DNA from: CAYXVU01 sp964468725
GTDB taxonomy: Bacteria > Acidobacteriota > Blastocatellia > UBA7656
DNA length: 15,961 nucleotides
Reading direction: 5' to 3'
Assembly: GCA_964468725.1 (NCBI GenBank)
Contig: CAYXVU010000142.1
Location: 1 to 15,961 of the forward strand
Below the pieces are notes generated by a model. The model was given only the letters and a program-made list of their open reading frames with translations, was not told the DNA's origin and did not search any database. This document shows, piece by piece, positions 1 to 7,108 of the stretch; position 1 is the first letter of the stretch, and the number at the start of each line of letters is the position of its first letter. The position numbers and the translations under genes were made by a program.

Positions 1-1133
1 CATCTTCGCTCAAAGAGATCATTGCAAGCTACAACCCGAACGCGCCGCTGGCCGAAGCATGGACGATTCCGGCGGCCTTCTACACTGACCTGCGCCTCGC
101 GGAGTTGGAACGTCGCGCGGTCTTCGCCACCTCTTGGCAGATGGTCGGACGCGCCGAGCAACTGCGCGAGCCGGGTCAATTCATCACCCACGAAATCGCC
201 GGAGAACCAATCATTGTCGTGCGCGGCAACGACGGCAGATTGCGCGCTTTTTTCAATGTCTGCCGTCACCACGCCGCCGCCGTGATGACCGAATCGGCAG
301 GCTGCGCTCCGCATCTGCGTTGCCCTTATCACGGTTGGACATATTCACTGGAAGGCGAGTTGAAAGGCACGCCGGATTTTGCAGGCGTCTGCCAATTCGA
401 CAGAGCCAGGAATGGACTGGTGCCCATCGAAACCGACGTATGGGAGAATTGGGTCTTCGTGAAACTCGAAAGCGGCGGGGGATCGCTGGCAGACTTTCTC
501 GGCGTGACGCTTTGCGAATCAATGCGCGGATTACAACTGGCTGAGCTTCATTGGATGGAGCGGCGTCATTACCTGCTCGATTGCAACTGGAAAGTCTTCG
601 TTGATAACTACCTCGATGGCGGCTACCACGTTCCGCATCTGCATAAAGGACTGGACAGCGTTTTGGATTACAGCCACTACATCATCGAGACGGGCGAGCG
701 TTTCTGTTTGCAGTCCAGCCCGATGGTCAGGGAAGGAGCCGAAGCGCAAACCGGCGCGGTACGACAAGGCGAACGCGCAATGTATTACTGGCTCTATCCG
801 AACTTGATGATTAACTGGTATGCCGGGATGATGGATACCAATCTGGTCTGCCCGCGCGGCGTGGAGAAGACCGAAGTCATCTTCGATTTCTATTTTGCAG
901 ACCTCTCTTCATCGGCGCGCGAACGCAACGAAGCGAGCATTGCTATCGGTCAGCACATTCAAGATGAAGATGTGGCCATTTGCCAATCGGTGCAGCGTGG
1001 TCTATCCTCGCGCGGTTACGAAGCCGGACGGCTCTCGGTTCGACGCGAAGCGGGCGAGCATCTCTTCCACAAGCTTTTGCACAGAGATTTGCAAGCCGGA
1101 TGGGCATCGCAAGGTGGCAGCGAAGAAGAGTAA
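1..1133 (+). CDS. Rieske (2Fe-2S) non-heme iron oxygenase, alpha subunit (5' end outside window)
   Basis: Large subunit of a Rieske ring-hydroxylating or demethylating oxygenase; the family uses electrons from a reductase to insert oxygen into aromatic or quaternary-amine substrates in the cytoplasm. The frame is open from the first complete codon at base 3, and the residues there (WTIPAAFYTD, then ELERRAVF) match the usual N-terminus of choline-monooxygenase-like members, so the gene starts just upstream; the TTG at 105 is not the start. Counting from base 3, the Rieske motif is C87-X-H89-X17-C107-X2-H110. The mononuclear iron site is DNYLDGGYH with H209 and H214, and D323 in QDEDVAICQSVQ is the likely carboxylate ligand. 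All metal ligands are present, so it should be active. No ferredoxin, reductase or beta subunit gene is visible. A 64-bp gap separates it from the permease gene downstream. The substrate is unknown. Confidence 0.93.
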   Translation, partial: SSLKEIIASYNPNAPLAEAWTIPAAFYTDLRLAELERRAVFATSWQMVGRAEQLREPGQFITHEIAGEPIIVVRGNDGRLRAFFNVCRHHAAAVMTESAGCAPHLRCPYHGWTYSLEGELKGTPDFAGVCQFDRARNGLVPIETDVWENWVFVKLESGGGSLADFLGVTLCESMRGLQLAELHWMERRHYLLDCNWKVFVDNYLDGGYHVPHLHKGLDSVLDYSHYIIETGERFCLQSSPMVREGAEAQTGAVRQGERAMYYWLYPNLMINWYAGMMDTNLVCPRGVEKTEVIFDFYFADLSSSARERNEASIAIGQHIQDEDVAICQSVQRGLSSRGYEAGRLSVRREAGEHLFHKLLHRDLQAGWASQGGSEEE

Positions 1134-1197
1134 GCCGCTTCGAAAATATAGTTTCGCTTCTGCACTCAGCCCAGCGAACGCCGTCAAAAGGATAAGG

Positions 1198-1989
1198 ATG
1201 AATCGCGTGCCGACGACAGCCTCCTTTGCACCCGAACGATGGAAGTGGAGATTGCGCCTCTGTTCATTGGTCATTGCGGTAATCGCTTGGCAGTCGTTGG
1301 CAGGAATCGCTGACAGTCTGCTGATGCCCTCCTTTACGGAAACCTTCGCCGCGCTGCTGCGCCTACTGGTGACCCGAACCTTGTGGGAAGCCTTGTGGGT
1401 CAGCAATCAAGCGATGCTGCTCGGCTTTGCGATTGCCGCGCTCATCGGCATTCCCATTGGGCTGCTAACAGGCCGGTGGCGCATAGCAGAGAGATGGATC
1501 AGTCCGTACTTGAGCATCCTCTTGGTGACGCCGATGTCAGCTCTGATTCCTGTCGTCATCCTGGCAACGGGGTTAGGATTGCTCTCGCGCACTCTGGTCG
1601 TCTTTTCGTTTGCCTTCGTGCCCGTTGTGCTCAATACGCGCGCCGGTGTGCAGATGATCGAGCCGCAATGGATCGAGATGACGCGAGCCTTCGGCGCGAC
1701 GGAGCGCCAACTGTGGTTCAAGGTTCTATTACGAGGCGGGCTTCCGGCGATGCTCACAGGGTTGCGGCTCGGATTGATTCGCGCCGTTTCCGGCATGGTC
1801 GCCGTCGAGCTTTTATTGATCGCGGTGGGTTTGGGCAATTTGATGTTGGGGTTTCAAGGCTATTTTGATGCGGCCAGCCTCTACGCAACCGTGTTAGTCG
1901 TCATTGCCGAAGCTGCTCTCTTGACTCACCTCTGTCAACGGTTGGAGCAGAGCGTCGCACCGTGGGCGGGTCAGGCGGTTTTCGAATGA
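1198..1989 (+). CDS. ABC transporter permease, TauC/SsuC/NrtB type (permease 1)
   Basis: Inner-membrane subunit of an importer of the nitrate/sulfonate/taurine class, 263 residues. The frame is open upstream into the oxygenase gene, but the start is taken at ATG 1198 because AAAAGGA at 1186-1192 sits 5 bases ahead of it and because the length then fits the family. Hydrophobic segments occur at about residues 20-37, 68-92, 107-128, 132-150 and 195-245. The cytoplasmic EAA loop that docks on the ATPase is at about 160-185 (EMTRAFGATERQ then G-LP). The stop overlaps the ATPase start as ATGA at 1986-1989, indicating translational coupling. A second, different permease follows, so the membrane channel is probably a heterodimer. 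The substrate cannot be inferred from the permease. Confidence 0.92.
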   Translation: MNRVPTTASFAPERWKWRLRLCSLVIAVIAWQSLAGIADSLLMPSFTETFAALLRLLVTRTLWEALWVSNQAMLLGFAIAALIGIPIGLLTGRWRIAERWISPYLSILLVTPMSALIPVVILATGLGLLSRTLVVFSFAFVPVVLNTRAGVQMIEPQWIEMTRAFGATERQLWFKVLLRGGLPAMLTGLRLGLIRAVSGMVAVELLLIAVGLGNLMLGFQGYFDAASLYATVLVVIAEAALLTHLCQRLEQSVAPWAGQAVFE

Positions 1990-2768
1990 TTGAATTGCGC
2001 GGGGTTGGCAAAACCTATGTGGGGACGGAAAGGCGCACGCCGGTCATCGCCCTCGCTGGCATAGATTTGACGATTGCGACGGATGAGTTTGTCTGCCTGT
2101 TAGGGCCGAGCGGGTGCGGCAAGACGACCTTGCTAAAGGCCATCATGGGGCTGGTCGCGCTCGACGCGGGCGAAGTGAAGATTGACGGACAGGCGGTTTC
2201 AGGGCCGGGAGCAGACCGCGCAATGGTCTTTCAAAACTTTGCCCTCCTGCCCTGGGCGGACGTGCTGACCAATATCGCCTTCGGCCTGGAATTGCGCGGC
2301 GTGGCGAAAGCGGCGCGGCAGCAAAAAGCGCGCGAACTGCTTGCCGCTATCGGATTAACAGGTTTCGAATATCACTACCCGCGTCAGTTGTCTGGCGGCA
2401 TGCAACAACGCGTCGGCTTAGCGCGGGCGTTGGCCGTAGACCCAAACATTCTGCTGATGGACGAGCCGTTCGGCGCTGTCGACGCGCAAACGCGCCGCCT
2501 CCTGCAAGAAGACTTGCAAGCTCTGCTCGGTCGCGCTCGCAAGACGGTGATCTTCGTCACCCACAGCATGGATGAAGCGGTGCGGCTCGGCAGTCGCGTG
2601 GTCTTGATGACGCCGCGCCCTGGTCGGATTCAAGAAGCGATTGCCGTACCCCTGCCATGCCCGCGCCCGCCTGACCTCGAGCAACATCCTCTGTTTATCG
2701 AGTTGAAGGAATACCTGTGGCAGCAGTTGCGCGCCATGCAGACTACGCCCGCAGAAACGCGCGGATGA
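1986..2768 (+). CDS. ABC transporter ATP-binding protein, SsuB/TauB/NrtD type
   Basis: Cytoplasmic ATPase that powers the importer, 260 residues. All nucleotide-binding elements are intact: Walker A GPSGCGKTT (40-48), Q-loop Q83 in VFQNFALLPW, signature LSGGMQQR (135-142), Walker B ILLMDEP (155-161) and the switch histidine H193 in VTHSMDEA. The Q-loop followed by LLPW and the PFGAVD after Walker B are typical of the nitrate/sulfonate/taurine subfamily. A GTG at 1962 is in frame, but ATG 1986 overlaps the permease 1 stop as ATGA and gives the usual MIELRGVGKTY start, so it is preferred. Only one ATPase gene is present for two permeases, so it most likely forms a homodimer under a heterodimeric channel. 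The stop overlaps a possible start of permease 2, again as ATGA. Confidence 0.95.
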   Translation: MIELRGVGKTYVGTERRTPVIALAGIDLTIATDEFVCLLGPSGCGKTTLLKAIMGLVALDAGEVKIDGQAVSGPGADRAMVFQNFALLPWADVLTNIAFGLELRGVAKAARQQKARELLAAIGLTGFEYHYPRQLSGGMQQRVGLARALAVDPNILLMDEPFGAVDAQTRRLLQEDLQALLGRARKTVIFVTHSMDEAVRLGSRVVLMTPRPGRIQEAIAVPLPCPRPPDLEQHPLFIELKEYLWQQLRAMQTTPAETRG

Positions 2769-3688
2769 TAGCAATGAGGGATGACCGAAAGTCAGTTCAA
2801 CCATCAAAGGGCAACGGTCTCAGGCTGGGCAGATTGTCGGCGTGCGGAGATGGGGCGAAGACCGAAGGCATAGACGCGCAAGGCAAAAGGGAGCGAAGAT
2901 TGCACATCGAGAGTGATGTCGAGCCAGTTGCCGTCTCTTCGCCTCTGCGCCTGCCAGTCGCGGTCTTTTCGCTCGCCGTCGGTCTCATCTTTTGGGAAGT
3001 CGCAGGACGTTGGGCGGGGTTGCGCTTTTTGCCGCCAGTCTCCAATGTCTTGCGCGCGGCAGAGCAATTGATTGCCAGCGGTCAAATCGTCCCCCCCTTG
3101 CTGACCAGTTTGCTCAGTTTGCTGGTCGGCTACGGCGCTGCGGTCATCTGCGGCCTCGCGCTCGGCGTGTTGATGGGGCGTTATCGCGCGGTCGAATATC
3201 TGTTCGATCTCTATATCCATATCTTTCTTGCCGCACCCAAAATCGCCCTTGTGCCGGTGTTGTACGCGCTGTTCGGGTTGAGCCGTCTGGTGCAAGTCGC
3301 CGTCATTTTTCTGAGCGCGTTCTTTATCATCGTCATCAATACCATGCGCGCCATTCAAACGGTTGAGCCGACTTATATCGAGATGGCGCGCGCCTTTGGC
3401 GCGAAAGAGCATCAGTTGTTCTACAAAGTGCTGCTGCCCGGCGCGCTCCCATTGACGATGGCCGGTCTGCGGCTGGCGATGGGAAATGCGGTCAAGGGCA
3501 TGATTACCGGCGAGATGTTCATCACGATGTTTGGACTCGGAGCCCTGCTGCGCGCCTATGGCACGCGCTTCGACGCCGAAAAGGTCTTTGCGATTCTGCT
3601 CGTCGTGATTGGCGTCGGGCTGCTCTGTTCCTACGGCGTACACATTATCGAGCGGCGGCTGACCTATTGGATGGAGCCGACGCGATGA
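2765..3688 (+). CDS. ABC transporter permease, TauC/SsuC type (permease 2)
   Basis: Second inner-membrane subunit of the same importer. From ATG 2765, which overlaps the ATPase stop as ATGA, the product is 307 residues. The first 45 residues are hydrophilic and look unlike a permease N-terminus. An in-frame TTG at 2900 with GGGAG at 2889-2893 would give 262 residues, almost exactly the length of permease 1 (263), so the true start is uncertain. Numbered from 2765, hydrophobic segments fall at about 62-80, 112-137, 150-170, 176-195 and 245-292. The EAA loop is at 206-229 (EMARAFGAKEHQ then G-LP). It is clearly related to permease 1 but diverged (EPTYIEMARAFGAKE against EPQWIEMTRAFGATE), consistent with an old duplication and a heterodimer. 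The stop overlaps the next start as ATGA at 3685-3688. Confidence 0.9.
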   Translation: MIAMRDDRKSVQPSKGNGLRLGRLSACGDGAKTEGIDAQGKRERRLHIESDVEPVAVSSPLRLPVAVFSLAVGLIFWEVAGRWAGLRFLPPVSNVLRAAEQLIASGQIVPPLLTSLLSLLVGYGAAVICGLALGVLMGRYRAVEYLFDLYIHIFLAAPKIALVPVLYALFGLSRLVQVAVIFLSAFFIIVINTMRAIQTVEPTYIEMARAFGAKEHQLFYKVLLPGALPLTMAGLRLAMGNAVKGMITGEMFITMFGLGALLRAYGTRFDAEKVFAILLVVIGVGLLCSYGVHIIERRLTYWMEPTR

Positions 3689-5283
3689 GCGATACGGCAG
3701 AGTACCTGAAACTGTTTGCCCGGTTTCCGCTGGCGCTGCGCCGATTTTTGCGCCGCCCGCTCACGGTGGAAGAAGCGCGGCGCATCATCAAAGAACGGTT
3801 GGAGCGGCGTGCAGAAAACTTTCTCCGCATCGCCGAGCGCAGCATTTACGGACAGGCGCGCAGCCCGTATCTGGCATTGCTCAAACTGGCCGGGTGCGAA
3901 TTCGGCGACCTGCGCGCGTTGGTCAACGAGCACGGGTTAGAGGGCGCGCTGGCGCGGCTGCGTGAAGCAGGAGTCTATGTGACGTTTGAAGAGTTCAAAG
4001 GCCGCATCCCCATCATCCGGCAGGGTCAGACGATTCCGACTACGGCGCGAGACTTCGATAATCCTTTTGCGCGTCATGACTTCGCCTTGCGAACCGGCGG
4101 CTCGACGGGGTTGGCCAACACGGTCTATCAAGACCTCGATTACATTGCCGACGGTGCGCCGCAACAACTGCTGATGTTGGAGGCTTGGGGAGTCTTGAAT
4201 CTACCGATGGCACATTGGATGGACATCTTGCCCGGCGGCGGGGTGCGTTTCATCCTGCAACGCGCCTATTTCAAACAGTACCCGGATCATTGGTTTTCAC
4301 CCATTGGCTGGCGCGGTTCCCGTTACTGGCTCAAATACGCGATGGCGACTCTCTACATGGTTTTCTGGATGCGCGCCTTGGGGATTCGGGTGTCGCCGCC
4401 GCGCAACATCAGGCTGGAGCAAGCCTCGGTAATTGCCCATTGGTTGCGCGATACGCTCAAGGCGCACTCGCGTTGTCTGCTCTACACCAATGTAAGCCGC
4501 GCGCTACGCGTGTGCGTCAGCGCCGAGCAAGAAGGCATTGATTTGACCGGCGCGACTTTTCGCATCGGCGGTGAACCGATCACGACGGCTAAGGTTGCGG
4601 CGATGCGACGCGTTGGCGTGCGCATCCTACCGACTTATGGAGCCATTGATACGGGCAGCATCGGACTCGGTTGCGTCCGTCCTGCGGAGACCGACGATAT
4701 GCATCTGATGAAGGACGCATTTGCCTTGATTACTTATCCGCAAGCCATTGAGGGTGCGGGCATGACGGTTCCGGCTTTCAACCTGACTTCGTTGCTTGAT
4801 ACCAATTCGAAGATCATGCTCAATTATCAAAGCGATGATTACGGCGTGGTCAGCGAACGCGATTGCGGCTGTCCGTTTTCACAGGGTGGTTACGCGACGC
4901 ATCTGCACGCCATTCGCAGCTACAGCAAGTTGGTTGGCGAAGGCGTGACCTTGATCGGCAATGAGATGCTCCGCATTCTTGACGAGGTGTTGCCTGAGCG
5001 CTTCGGCGGCAGCGCACTCGATTATCAACTATCGGAGCAGGAAGACGAAGCTGGCTTGACGCGCCTCTATCTCATCATCAGTCCGCGCGTCGAAATTGCC
5101 GACGAACGGCAGGTGATTGATGCGGTGTTTGAAGCTCTGCGCGGCTCTTCGCCGATGGGAGATGCGGCGCGCAACGTATGGCAACAAGCCGACACTCTGC
5201 GAATCAAACGCATGGAGCCGGTGTGGACGGCGCGCGGCAAGCTGTTGCCGCTGCACTTGCAACGCACCGAGCATCATTCTTGA
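3685..5283 (+). CDS. Divergent PaaK/LuxE-like adenylate-forming enzyme (phenylacetate-CoA ligase family)
   Basis: Probable cytoplasmic enzyme that activates a carboxylic acid as an acyl-adenylate, perhaps passing it to CoA. It has 532 residues from ATG 3685, which overlaps the permease 2 stop as ATGA. Motifs run in the order of the superfamily: nucleotide loop TGGSTG (137-142), GGEP (295-298), TYGAID at 317-322 in place of YGxTE, SDDYGVV followed by CGCP (383-397), a GxGVTLIGNE hinge segment (418-427), and a C-terminal GKL with candidate catalytic Lys519. The hinge lacks the usual GR-DD signature and reads SKLVGEG. About 110 N-terminal residues before the core are charged and helical. LuxE-type acyl-protein synthetase or coenzyme F390 synthetase-like roles cannot be excluded. 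Its position between permease and SBP genes ties it to the transported compound. Confidence 0.75.
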   Translation: MSDTAEYLKLFARFPLALRRFLRRPLTVEEARRIIKERLERRAENFLRIAERSIYGQARSPYLALLKLAGCEFGDLRALVNEHGLEGALARLREAGVYVTFEEFKGRIPIIRQGQTIPTTARDFDNPFARHDFALRTGGSTGLANTVYQDLDYIADGAPQQLLMLEAWGVLNLPMAHWMDILPGGGVRFILQRAYFKQYPDHWFSPIGWRGSRYWLKYAMATLYMVFWMRALGIRVSPPRNIRLEQASVIAHWLRDTLKAHSRCLLYTNVSRALRVCVSAEQEGIDLTGATFRIGGEPITTAKVAAMRRVGVRILPTYGAIDTGSIGLGCVRPAETDDMHLMKDAFALITYPQAIEGAGMTVPAFNLTSLLDTNSKIMLNYQSDDYGVVSERDCGCPFSQGGYATHLHAIRSYSKLVGEGVTLIGNEMLRILDEVLPERFGGSALDYQLSEQEDEAGLTRLYLIISPRVEIADERQVIDAVFEALRGSSPMGDAARNVWQQADTLRIKRMEPVWTARGKLLPLHLQRTEHHS

Positions 5284-5301
5284 ATCAGTGAGAGGAATCG
5301 A

Positions 5302-6294
5302 ATGCGAATCCAGATGGCTCTCTTACTCGTTCTCCTCTTCGGTCTGCCCTTAATGAGTTGTTCGGAGCGTGCCGCCGAGACCGGGCGAAAAATGGGGACA
5401 TTGCGTTATTTTGACCTCATCAATCTTGATGTCAGAGATGTGCCGCTGCTGATGACCTTCGATGCTCTCGAAGCGCAGGGGTATCGAATTGAAAAGACCT
5501 ATCTGGCTTCTGGCACATTGATCGCCGATGCGCTGGCGCGCGGCGAAGCCGACCTCGGAATGGTTAATAATCAAACGATGTGGATCGCCATTCACAAAGG
5601 CGCACCGGTGCGCACGCTGGCACAATTCACAGCTTCGACTACCGTCATTGCCGCCAGACAGGAGATGGCTTCGAGTTGTGATCTGGATGGGCGTCGGCTG
5701 GCCGTAGCGTCAACGCGTGGATTGAGCCCTACCTTGACGGACAGCTATTTCAAGGAGAAGTGTGGCGGCGCGACGCCGCAAATTCTGGTCATTCCCGAAA
5801 GTTCGGCGCGGGCGGCGGCGCTGGTATCAGGCGAAATTGACGCCACCACCATGCCGGGAGAGGAGTTGCTCAAGCTGCAACGCGAGACGCCCGGTAAATT
5901 TCATGCGCTCATGTCCTACGCTCAAGAGTTCCCTGATATACAGATTGACGGCCTGCACATCCGCCGCCAGTGGGCGCAGGAAAACCCCCAATTGATCAAA
6001 GATTTTCTTCGCGCTCTCTTGACCACATACCGGGAGATTATGGCAAATCCCGAACGGCTTTATGATGAGGCGAGCAAGCGATTGGCGCTCGACCCGGCGA
6101 CTGCAAAAGCCATCAGCGATGCGCATCTGCAAATGATGGTATGGGATGCAAACGGCGGGCTGACCCCGGAAAACATTCAGCGCACCATAGATTTTCTGAT
6201 CGCCATTGAAGCTTTGCCGAAGGGCGTGAGCGTTGAAGATGTCGCAGACTTGTCCTACCTGCAAATGGTGCTTGACGAAATCGGTCGCCGCTGA
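5302..6294 (+). CDS. ABC transporter substrate-binding lipoprotein, NMT1/SsuA/TauA type
   Basis: Periplasmic ligand-binding subunit of the importer, 330 residues. The N-terminus is a lipoprotein signal: MRIQMALLLVLLFGLPLMSC with the lipobox LMSC and Cys20 as lipid anchor. The mature part follows the NMT1/SsuA pattern: a strand LRYFDLINLDV, AxGEADLGMVNNQT near residue 80, the hinge-like DLDGRRLAVAS, and ALVSGEIDATTMP. AGAGGA at 5291-5296 lies 5 bases before ATG 5302, and the gap from the adenylase stop is 18 bp. It is the last gene of the operon on this strand, since the next gene is on the minus strand. The SBP gene being last, after a metabolic enzyme, is unusual for this importer class. The ligand is not predictable from sequence alone. 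Confidence 0.9.
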   Translation: MRIQMALLLVLLFGLPLMSCSERAAETGRKMGTLRYFDLINLDVRDVPLLMTFDALEAQGYRIEKTYLASGTLIADALARGEADLGMVNNQTMWIAIHKGAPVRTLAQFTASTTVIAARQEMASSCDLDGRRLAVASTRGLSPTLTDSYFKEKCGGATPQILVIPESSARAAALVSGEIDATTMPGEELLKLQRETPGKFHALMSYAQEFPDIQIDGLHIRRQWAQENPQLIKDFLRALLTTYREIMANPERLYDEASKRLALDPATAKAISDAHLQMMVWDANGGLTPENIQRTIDFLIAIEALPKGVSVEDVADLSYLQMVLDEIGRR

Positions 6295-6396
6295 GAGGCA
6301 GTTCGCACCTTCCTTCGTCTTCTCTGATCCGGCTGATTGGTTACGGCAGAAAGTAGGAGTTGCGGGGAGGCATGGTTGGAGGGTTACGGACCTGAA
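6295..6396. other. Gap between convergent genes, no clear terminator
   Basis: About 100 bases separate the SBP stop from the stop of the minus-strand coiled-coil gene. I see no GC-rich hairpin followed by a T run on either strand. A short AGAAG/CTTCT palindrome overlaps the 3' end of the coiled-coil gene but is too weak to call a terminator. Confidence 0.4.
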
Positions 6397-6771
6397 TCAA
6401 GAAGCCTTCTTTTCGAGAGGCTCAACGCGCTTGTCCAGATCGTACACGTCGCCTCTGACCTTACCGAGGTCAGTGGTAAAGATGTCGAAGCGTTTATTGA
6501 GCGATTTTAATTCCCGCTCAGCCGCCTCAAGACGCTTCTCAACTGCTTCCAGCCGTCCATCTACCTTTTCAAGATGACTATCTATTTTTTCAAGGCGTCC
6601 ATCTACCTTTTCAAGATGACTATCTATTTTTTCAAGGCGTCCATCTACCCTGTCCAAGCGGGTGTTGACTTCAGCAAAACCGTCATTCATTCGCTCTAGT
6701 ATCTCTTTGAGCATCGGCTGCGTAGTCGGAACGTTTTCGTTCGCTAAATTTCTCGTTTGATCGTCGTTCAT
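6397..6771 (-). CDS. Small coiled-coil protein with tandem 14-residue repeats
   Basis: Soluble 124-residue protein of unknown function; no signal peptide or membrane segment. After an N-terminal stretch of about 20 residues it is almost entirely heptad-like: LKEILERMNDGF, then repeats of VDGRLEKIDSHLEK, then LEAVEKRLEAAERELKSL, and a final D-LDKRVEPLEKK. Leucine, isoleucine and valine recur at a/d spacing, so a long parallel coiled coil or fibrous oligomer is expected. Two of the 14-residue units are encoded by perfect 42-bp DNA copies. The start at 6771 has GAGG about 5-8 bases upstream on the minus strand and a strong promoter further up. Similar small coiled-coil proteins are widespread and mostly uncharacterised. 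Repeat copy number may vary between strains. Confidence 0.75.
   Translation of the reverse strand: MNDDQTRNLANENVPTTQPMLKEILERMNDGFAEVNTRLDRVDGRLEKIDSHLEKVDGRLEKIDSHLEKVDGRLEAVEKRLEAAERELKSLNKRFDIFTTDLGKVRGDVYDLDKRVEPLEKKAS
6554..6650. repeat. Perfect 42-bp tandem repeat, two full copies plus a partial third
   Basis: Copies at 6554-6595 and 6596-6637 are identical over all 42 bases, each beginning cgtccatctacc on the plus strand. A third copy starts at 6638 and breaks down after about 12 bases (ctaccc instead of ctacct). The unit is in frame with the minus-strand gene and encodes 14 residues, two heptads, so copy changes preserve the coiled coil. Perfect identity at every third position points to recent duplication or gene conversion. 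Confidence 0.95.
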
Positions 6772-6820
6772 AGTACCTCACTTTCATCAGTTGATCGGGT
6801 GAACAAACGGGGAGGGCTTC

Positions 6821-6849
6821 ACTATAAGAGAATTGCTTATGCCTGACAA
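6821..6849 (-). promoter_or_regulatory. Sigma70-like promoter for the coiled-coil gene
   Basis: Read on the minus strand, TTGTCA (6849-6844) is followed after exactly 17 bases by TATAGT (6826-6821). Each hexamer matches the consensus at 5 of 6 positions. The predicted transcription start is near 6814, leaving a leader of about 40 bases before the ATG at 6771, with a ribosome-binding GAGG in it. Confidence 0.7.
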
Positions 6850-6972
6850 GACAGATGATTTTCGGAGAGCAAGGAAACGATTCGGCGAAGCTGGCAGAGG
6901 CCGCCCTGACCAAACCGCTACCTTTACTGCGGTAATCGGTTGAGGTTTCGAGCCTTCTCGAATTTCTCTCCC

Positions 6973-7001
6973 TTGATTTGGCGCGTGCAGCCTCCTATAG
7001 T
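6973..7001 (+). promoter_or_regulatory. Sigma70-like promoter for the TonB-dependent receptor gene
   Basis: TTGATT (6973-6978) and TATAGT (6996-7001) are separated by exactly 17 bases; matches to consensus are 4/6 and 5/6. The predicted start near 7008 gives a leader of about 100 bases and places a perfect hairpin right at the 5' end of the mRNA. The rest of the intergenic stretch (6850-6972) shows only a weak ACCGC...GCGGT inverted repeat near 6916-6935, and no gene. Confidence 0.6.
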
Positions 7002-7005
7002 CCTC

Positions 7006-7026
7006 AAGCCTGCGACTCACAGGCTT
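7006..7026 (+). promoter_or_regulatory. Perfect 7-bp hairpin in the receptor mRNA leader
   Basis: AAGCCTG (7006-7012) and CAGGCTT (7020-7026) are exact inverted copies with a 7-base loop. No T run follows, so it is not a simple intrinsic terminator. It coincides with the predicted 5' end of the receptor transcript, which suggests an mRNA-protecting 5' stem-loop or an operator; both readings are inference. Confidence 0.5.
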
Positions 7027-7108
7027 CATGAGCGAAGCGGACAGCATTGTCGTCATCTCTGAATTTGCCCGCAAGCGATTCGATCTTGTTCTTAACGAGG
7101 TACTCGTC

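Noticed and set aside
105..107. TTG as start of the Rieske oxygenase
   Set aside because: The same frame is open back to base 3 and those residues match the family N-terminus, so the gene is cut by the window edge.
895..1197. Long N-terminal extension of permease 1 overlapping the oxygenase gene
   Set aside because: It reads through the oxygenase in another frame with no hydrophobic or conserved sequence; ATG 1198 has a good ribosome-binding site and gives normal family length.
2804..3643. 279-residue open frame on the minus strand opposite permease 2
   Set aside because: Gln/His/Asp-rich composition typical of antisense to a membrane protein gene; no motif, and the plus-strand gene is clear.
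6916..6935. ACCGC...GCGGT inverted repeat in the divergent promoter region as an operator
   Set aside because: Only 5 bp per arm, and it lies upstream of both predicted promoters; too weak to call.
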